Position numbers and translations under genes: made by a program
The notes under the pieces: generated by a model
The model's database searches: none
What the model saw: only the letters and a program-made list of their open reading frames with translations
Told to the model about the DNA's origin: nothing
Shown: in pieces, positions 1-6,248 of the stretch
Layout of the letters: every line of letters starts with the position of its first letter
Position numbering within the stretch: the stretch's first letter is position 1
From: Thermoplasmata archaeon
Lineage (GTDB): Archaea; Thermoplasmatota; DAOVMN01
Assembly: GCA_030630685.1 (NCBI GenBank)
Contig: DAOVMN010000138.1
Coordinates: 1 to 6,248, forward strand
DNA length: 6,248 bases
Reading direction: 5' to 3'

Positions 1-1
1 C

Positions 2-280
2 CTTCCACTCTACGAGAAAAGGGGGACCCTTCAGGACAATCCGTTCAGCATCCTGGATGTGAAAGGGGTTGGTAGGCTGATGATGATAACAGTGGAATGG
101 GGGAGAAAGACCAAACCCGATCTCAAGATCGGCATCTGCGGCGAGCACGGCGGCGAACCCAGGTCTATTGATTTCTGTCATTCCATTGGACTGGACTATG
201 TGTCCTGCTCTCCATTCCGCGTTCCGGTGGCGAGACTGGCCGCTGCCCGGGCCGCGCTCAGAAGGAAGAGGATGGATTAA
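2..280 (+). CDS. ppdK: Pyruvate, phosphate dikinase, C-terminal end (5' truncated by window)
   Basis: This cytoplasmic enzyme interconverts pyruvate, ATP and phosphate with phosphoenolpyruvate, AMP and pyrophosphate, linking glycolysis and gluconeogenesis. Only the last 92 codons are present. The frame is already open at base 2, reading [19 protein letters not shown] before the GTG at 59, so that GTG is internal and not a start. The fragment is the end of the C-terminal PEP/pyruvate-binding TIM barrel. It shows the family stretches [14 protein letters not shown] and [20 protein letters not shown]. The Cys in [10 protein letters not shown] matches the family's catalytic acid/base cysteine (Cys831 in the Clostridium symbiosum enzyme, from knowledge of the family). 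The stop is TAA at 278-280, followed 32 bases later by the restriction-modification gene. No T-rich terminator is visible between them. The related PEP synthase is less likely, because the CGEHGG and [10 protein letters not shown] wording is typical of the dikinase. Confidence 0.93.
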   Translation, partial: LPLYEKRGTLQDNPFSILDVKGVGRLMMITVEWGRKTKPDLKIGICGEHGGEPRSIDFCHSIGLDYVSCSPFRVPVARLAAARAALRRKRMD

Positions 281-285
281 AATAA
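276..285 (+). promoter_or_regulatory. Candidate archaeal TATA box for the restriction-modification gene
   Basis: The AT-only run ATTAAAATAA overlaps the ppdK stop codon and is centred about 33 bases before the ATG at 313. If the host is an archaeon, transcription would begin roughly 25 bases downstream, giving a leader of only a few bases. That fits the lack of a Shine-Dalgarno near the ATG. No clear BRE element is seen. This is a positional inference only; stop-codon context can be AT-rich by chance. Confidence 0.35.
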
Positions 286-312
286 GAGGAATACATTCTG
301 AAAACGGAATCC

Positions 313-3300
313 ATGAATGAGACCAAGGAACTGAGAGAAGGCATCGAGGCACTTGTTAAAAAATACCAGCAGCTCTCGGGAAAGGGCAGATCTGTCCTAA
401 AGGATGTGAACGAGGCCGATGTCAGGGCGGATTTCATCGACCCTTTATTCGGACTTCTTGGCTGGAATGTGAAGGATCCTGAGGTTTACAATAGAGAAAG
501 ATACATCCGTGAGTCAGGGTTTGTGGACATTGCCATACTTGATAAAGGGAGGCCGGTTATCTTTATCGAGGCAAAACGCTTTGGCAAGGTGCCCTCTGTC
601 CACGAGAGGAAAGGGGATTGGACCATCGAGGAGAGGCAGATCCTAAACTATGCTGCAAATGCCAATATAAAATGGGCAATTCTTACAAACTTCGACAAAT
701 TCCGGGTGTTCAATGCCTTTAACGGGCTTACTGTTCTGAATATAGAGGCCTATTGGGAATACAAAGATAGAATCGAGGATTTATTATACCTTACCCCGGA
801 GTCTGTCCAATCGGGACGGATCAACAATCTCGAGAAGAGGGAAGAAAGAGAGGATATCGATTACGGTTTCCTTGAGATCATGAATCAATGGAGGAAGAGA
901 TTAGCCCAGGATATCTATGATAGAAATCGCACCTCCAATCTTCTGAAAAAAGGTGAAGAGGCGGACATGGAGCTATTGAAAGGTGCGGTTCAAAGGGTGC
1001 TGGACAGAATAATCATTGTGAGGTTTGCGGAGGACAGATTGATCCTGGATAATCCAGACCAGCTACGATCATTGAACGAATCCTGGAAGATGACCAGGGA
1101 CTACACCTCCGTTGTGGACATGGTGAACAACTTCTTCAGAGGATTCGACCGGATACACAACAGCCAGATTTTCAAAACAGGGCACGTCTGTGAACAACTC
1201 GATATCTCCGAGGAGGTGCTCAGCGAAATCCTCGAAGAGAGCTACAAGGTAAACTTCAGAAAGTTCGATTTCGATATCCTTGGTAATACATACGAAACCT
1301 ACCTGGGCAGCTCACTTTATCTGAAGGAGGACGACTCCTTAGGATTGAGGCCCGCCAGGGAGACCCGAAAGAAGAGCGGGATCTATTACACCCCATCCTA
1401 CGTTGTAGATTACATTGTCAAAAATACCGTGGGAGAGGTGCTGAAAAGCAAAACTCCGGAAGAGGTCGAAAAAATCAGGGTGCTCGACCCCGCCTGCGGC
1501 TCGGGCTCTTTCCTGATCAAGGCCTACGACTACTTTGAGGATTTTTACAAAAAGGAGAACGAGGGAATAAGAAAGGAAAAGGAGGAGAAGATCAGGGAGT
1601 ACCTGAAAGCAAAAGGGAATCAGTTGAGCCTGGATATGGAGGCCTTAAATTATGGAGAGCATACCGGCTTTGAGAGAGAGATACTCAGGAATAATATCTT
1701 TGGGGTTGATCTGGACCCGCAGGCTGCCGAGATTGCCTCTATCAATCTGATGCTTAAGGCATTGAGAAAGAGAGAGAGGCTTCCATTGATTTTAGAGGAG
1801 AATATTAAGATCGGGAATTCCTTGATCTCCGGGAGCAGGGAGAAGTTAGAAGAATATTTTGGTGAGGACTGGGAAGAGAAGAGGCCGTTCAACTGGGAAG
1901 AGGAATTTTTACAGGCCTTTGATGAGGGGTTACCAGAGGGGGGGAGGGGGTTCGATGTGGTGATCGGGAATCCGCCCTGGGTTTTTACTAGGGGAGAACA
2001 TTTTTCAGATCTTGAAAAGAAATATTTTGATAATTATTTAACGGATAGGAGTATAATACAAATAAAAAAAGGCAAAAATATACAATCAGGGAAGCTTAAC
2101 CTATATTCTTTATTCATATTAAGAGCGATAGATTTAATAAAAAACAATGCTGTTTTTGGTTTTATCATACCTAATAACATCTTAAGAACAACAACATACG
2201 ATATTGTAAGAAAATATATTTTAGATAATTGCAGGATATTATATATTGTCGATTTAAGTACTGGTGTATTTGAGGGTGTTACGGCCTCCTCAGTAATCTT
2301 TATATTCAAAAAAGAACTAGATATAAATAAGAGGGATGAGAATGAAGTAAAAATAATTACAGATGTTTCTAATTTAGCCGAGGGAAAATATACAAAGCAC
2401 ACTATAAAGCAGAAATATTTTTACGATAACACAAGTTTTACGTTTAATATCTTTTCAGATTCCAGATCTATCAAATTAAGCAAAAAAATCGAGGCTGAGA
2501 GTGAAAAACTTGGTAACTTATGCAAGTATATTATCGAAGGGATAGTTGGCTCTTTAAAAAAAGATGTTTCTGATGAAAAAATAAATAGCTTATATAAACC
2601 ATTTTTAGTCGGTAAAGATATCAAAAGATATAAAATTGATTATAAAGGAAAATATATCTGTTATGATAGAAATAAGTTGCATCGTCCAAGACCAAAAGAA
2701 GTATTTTTATCAAGAAAAATATTGATACAAAGAATTAGTGGGGGGAGTCACCCCCTTGTTGCCGCCCTTGATGAAGATGAATATTACACCTTTGCCTCAA
2801 TGAACAACCTTGTGCTGAAAGATGATTTAAGATATGATATAAAATACATTTTAGCAATAATTAATTCTAAGTTAATAAACTGGTATTACTCAACAAATTT
2901 TTCAAATAAATCAGAACTAACTGTTAATATTTCAAAAACATTTTTAGAACAATTACCAATCAAACAAATTTCAGAATCTCAGCAAGAACCCTTCATCGAA
3001 CTCGCCGATAAAATGCTCACCCTCAACAAACAACTCCACAGAATCAACACCAACTTCGACAGATATGTGAACCTCCACCCAAGAATAAAGGACACAACCC
3101 TCAAACTTTACATAGATCGCCTCCCAGTGAATGATAAAACGGTCCTGAACAATGCCAATAAAATCCGGGAGAAGGTTGTAAAACTTGAGGTTCTGGAAGA
3201 GGGGGAGTGGCTCAAATTCGTGATAACATACCGGCAAAAGAAAAAAGAAAACAAAACAAAGGAGACAACCATCAACGCCATGAGATGCAGGTTCGAGGAC

Positions 3301-3600
3301 AGGTGCATCAGGAAATTTATACTCTACAGCATCAGGGAATACACCACTCCAGGGAAACTGCGGGGGGGCACAATCTACGACCAACTACTCAGGATAAGAC
3401 TCCCTGCATTTTATGACAACTGGGAAGAAAATCTGAAAGGGATCCATGAATTAATGGAACCTTTTATCAAAGCGGTGGAGGAAAAGGAACTAATCCGAAA
3501 GGAAATCGACGAAACAGACAAAGAGATCGATACATTAGTTTACAAGCTCTACGGCCTCACACAGAAAGAGATTAAGGTCGTAGAGGAATCAGTGAAGTGA
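313..3600 (+). CDS. Type IIG (Eco57I-like) restriction-modification enzyme, nuclease-methyltransferase-specificity fusion
   Basis: This single polypeptide is expected both to cut DNA and to methylate adenine at one recognition sequence. The N-terminal nuclease (about residues 30-150) has a PD-(D/E)XK layout: D72 in GFVDIAI, then E86-A-K88 in IFIEAKRF, followed by RQILNYA. A helical linker spans roughly 175-350. The methyltransferase core shows motif X (IYYTP, 357-361), motif I for S-adenosylmethionine (LDPACGSGSF, 391-400), NIFGVDLDPQAAEIASINLM (motif II/III region) and motif IV NPPW at 553-556, a permitted variant of NPPY. Residues about 590-890 resemble a TaqI-C/Eco57I-type target-recognition region (FLVGKDIKRY, RKILIQRISGG, YTFASMNNLVL, LEQLPIKQI). 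The C-terminus (about 1045-1095) is charged and helical, ending near DTLVYKLYGLTQKEI, a common ending in this class. A length of 1095 residues is normal for the class. No separate R, M or S gene adjoins it. Base composition changes sharply at about 1981 and 2980. The ATG at 313 is the conventional start; an in-frame CTG at 298 lies 7 bases after AAGAGGA, and an in-frame TAA at 283 bounds the frame upstream. A BREX PglX-like methyltransferase is the main alternative, but the ExK nuclease motif and lack of brx genes argue against it. Recognition sequence unknown. Confidence 0.9.
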   Translation: MNETKELREGIEALVKKYQQLSGKGRSVLKDVNEADVRADFIDPLFGLLGWNVKDPEVYNRERYIRESGFVDIAILDKGRPVIFIEAKRFGKVPSVHERKGDWTIEERQILNYAANANIKWAILTNFDKFRVFNAFNGLTVLNIEAYWEYKDRIEDLLYLTPESVQSGRINNLEKREEREDIDYGFLEIMNQWRKRLAQDIYDRNRTSNLLKKGEEADMELLKGAVQRVLDRIIIVRFAEDRLILDNPDQLRSLNESWKMTRDYTSVVDMVNNFFRGFDRIHNSQIFKTGHVCEQLDISEEVLSEILEESYKVNFRKFDFDILGNTYETYLGSSLYLKEDDSLGLRPARETRKKSGIYYTPSYVVDYIVKNTVGEVLKSKTPEEVEKIRVLDPACGSGSFLIKAYDYFEDFYKKENEGIRKEKEEKIREYLKAKGNQLSLDMEALNYGEHTGFEREILRNNIFGVDLDPQAAEIASINLMLKALRKRERLPLILEENIKIGNSLISGSREKLEEYFGEDWEEKRPFNWEEEFLQAFDEGLPEGGRGFDVVIGNPPWVFTRGEHFSDLEKKYFDNYLTDRSIIQIKKGKNIQSGKLNLYSLFILRAIDLIKNNAVFGFIIPNNILRTTTYDIVRKYILDNCRILYIVDLSTGVFEGVTASSVIFIFKKELDINKRDENEVKIITDVSNLAEGKYTKHTIKQKYFYDNTSFTFNIFSDSRSIKLSKKIEAESEKLGNLCKYIIEGIVGSLKKDVSDEKINSLYKPFLVGKDIKRYKIDYKGKYICYDRNKLHRPRPKEVFLSRKILIQRISGGSHPLVAALDEDEYYTFASMNNLVLKDDLRYDIKYILAIINSKLINWYYSTNFSNKSELTVNISKTFLEQLPIKQISESQQEPFIELADKMLTLNKQLHRINTNFDRYVNLHPRIKDTTLKLYIDRLPVNDKTVLNNANKIREKVVKLEVLEEGEWLKFVITYRQKKKENKTKETTINAMRCRFEDRCIRKFILYSIREYTTPGKLRGGTIYDQLLRIRLPAFYDNWEENLKGIHELMEPFIKAVEEKELIRKEIDETDKEIDTLVYKLYGLTQKEIKVVEESVK
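1981..2980 (+). other. AT-rich segment inside the restriction-modification gene covering the target-recognition region
   Basis: Hand counts of sampled 60-base lines give about 22-30% G+C here (23% at 1981-2040, 22% at 2161-2220, 22% at 2881-2940). The methyltransferase core upstream is much richer (57% at 1441-1500), and 3001-3060 is 47%. The segment begins just after the NPPW motif and ends at about residue 890, so it matches the specificity-determining part of the protein. A patch at about 2738-2830 returns to normal composition (43% at 2761-2820) and encodes RISGGSHPLVAALDEDEYY, probably a conserved structural stretch. The best reading is a horizontally acquired or exchanged specificity module. 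Relaxed constraint in a fast-evolving domain is the alternative. Confidence 0.6.
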
Positions 3601-3602
3601 AA

Positions 3603-3622
3603 TAAATCCGTGTAAATCCGTC
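3603..3622 (+). repeat. Two-copy tandem repeat of 10 bases after the restriction-modification gene
   Basis: TAAATCCGTG is followed directly by TAAATCCGTC, matching at 9 of 10 positions and starting two bases after the gene's stop codon. Similar short 'aaatccgtg' repeats are familiar to me from intergenic DNA of various microbes, but I cannot assign this one to a named family. Function unknown. Confidence 0.5.
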
Positions 3623-3647
3623 TGAATTCGCCTTATCAGGCTTTCAG
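3622..3647. other. Imperfect stem-loop downstream of the restriction-modification gene
   Basis: Outer arms CTGAA and TTCAG enclose an inner stem GCCT-TATC-AGGC, with a small asymmetric internal loop. It begins about 22 bases after the stop codon at 3600. No T-run follows on either strand, so it does not look like a standard bacterial terminator or an archaeal poly-U terminator. It may be an RNA processing or stability element, or chance. Confidence 0.25.
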
Positions 3648-3700
3648 CATAACCGGAACTCGGACAAGTCCTCATTCCTTGACGACCATAGGTCATCTGG

Positions 3701-3720
3701 AGCGAAAACAAGTTTTCACT
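3701..3720. promoter_or_regulatory. 20-base imperfect palindrome in the gene-free stretch
   Basis: AGCGAAAACAAGTTTTCACT reads nearly the same on both strands: 8 of 10 symmetric positions pair, with one C/A mismatch in the arms and an A/A centre. The symmetry and tight spacing would suit a dimeric regulator site, but no promoter or gene start lies close by. It sits about 40 bases beyond the end of the minus-strand relic gene, so it could equally be an old transcript-end hairpin. Weakly supported. Confidence 0.2.
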
Positions 3721-3759
3721 TGCCATCCGTGTTCTATCGTCCCATCAGCATTTCAGCCA

Positions 3760-6002
<2,243 letters not shown>

Positions 6003-6031
6003 GGGTAAAGCGAGAGAGCGAAAGTGATGGA

Positions 6032-6248
6032 ATGAGACTGTTTAGAGTCGGATTGTTGTTTGTCTTTGCGTGTGCACTATTGGTATTGGTACTAACTGCG
6101 GGAAGTGATGGGGCAGAAGGGAAAACCTGGTATGTGGACGATGGTGGTGGGGCGAATTATACGAGTATACAGGAGGCGATCGATGCGGCAGAGGAGGGGG
6201 ATACGATCAGGGTGTGGGAAGGTACTTATAAAGAGAATGTGGTGGTGA
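6032..6248 (+). CDS. Secreted beta-helix (NosD/CASH-like) protein, N-terminal fragment (3' truncated by window)
   Basis: The frame opens with ATG at 6032, 29 bases after the gyrB stop, and stays open for 72 codons to the window edge. The N-terminus MRLFRVGLLFVFACALLVLV is a typical signal peptide or membrane anchor: two arginines, then about 18 hydrophobic residues, with possible cleavage near SDGAEG. The mature part continues TWYVDDGGGANYTSIQEAI and DAAEEGDTIRVWEGTYKENV. The pattern WYVDDGG...YTSIQEAID.A..GDTI.V..GTY.ENV is the first coil of right-handed parallel beta-helix proteins (NosD/CASH, often with PKD repeats), common in surface proteins of euryarchaea. Carbohydrate binding or cell-surface display is the family-level expectation; the actual role cannot be told from 72 residues. 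A weak ribosome-binding match (GTGATGG, 6024-6030) lies just upstream, and no separate promoter is obvious, so transcription from gyrB is possible. Confidence 0.8.
   Translation, partial: MRLFRVGLLFVFACALLVLVLTAGSDGAEGKTWYVDDGGGANYTSIQEAIDAAEEGDTIRVWEGTYKENVVV

Noticed and set aside
59..280. A 73-residue open frame starting with GTG at 59 as a small independent protein.
   Set aside because: The same frame is open back to base 2 and matches the pyruvate phosphate dikinase C-terminus throughout, so the GTG is internal.
2741..2755. Perfect GGGGG-AGTCA-CCCCC hairpin inside the restriction-modification gene.
   Set aside because: The stem is only five pairs and lies within the codons for a conserved SGGSHPL stretch, so codon choice explains it adequately.
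2971..3384. Minus-strand open frame of 137 residues inside the restriction-modification gene.
   Set aside because: It is antisense to the C-terminal coding region; its residue pattern reflects the C-rich coding strand and not a known protein.
313..3600. BREX PglX or DISARM methyltransferase as the identity of the large gene.
   Set aside because: The protein carries its own PD-(D/E)XK nuclease motif at the N-terminus, and no brx, pgl or drm partner genes are present in the window.

Overview
The window most likely comes from a euryarchaeon, with Thermoplasmatota as my best guess. The evidence is indirect. Two genes have an AT-rich TATA-like element about 27-33 bases before their ATG and no well-placed Shine-Dalgarno. 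The GyrB C-terminus looks archaeal to me. The last gene begins a secreted beta-helix protein of a style common in such archaea. A bacterial origin is not excluded, because ppdK, gyrB and type IIG restriction genes occur in both domains.

Layout, left to right. Positions 2-280 are the last 92 codons of pyruvate phosphate dikinase (ppdK), cut by the window edge. After 32 bases, 313-3600 encodes a 1095-residue single-chain restriction-modification enzyme of the type IIG (Eco57I-like) kind. It has an N-terminal PD-(D/E)XK nuclease, an N6-adenine methyltransferase core and a C-terminal target-recognition region. Base composition changes sharply inside this gene: the segment after the NPPW motif (about 1981-2980) is very AT-rich, and the segment after that is C-rich on the coding strand. 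This suggests a mosaic gene whose specificity domain was exchanged.

Positions 3601-4061 hold no intact gene. They contain a short tandem repeat, a weak stem-loop, a 20-base imperfect palindrome and, on the minus strand, the decayed 3' end of a sugar-phosphate-isomerase-like TIM-barrel gene (about 3760-4020). That relic keeps recognisable metal-site motifs but is broken by stops and a frameshift. Positions 4062-6002 encode a complete DNA gyrase subunit B of 646 residues. Positions 6032-6248 start a secreted beta-helix-type protein that runs off the right edge; gyrA does not follow directly.

Functionally, the window is core metabolism (ppdK) and chromosome topology (gyrB) with a one-gene restriction-modification islet between them, next to a gene graveyard. 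No CRISPR array, tRNA, rRNA, transposase or integrase was seen. I found no convincing wholly new system. The most informative signals are the mosaic specificity domain and the TIM-barrel relic.
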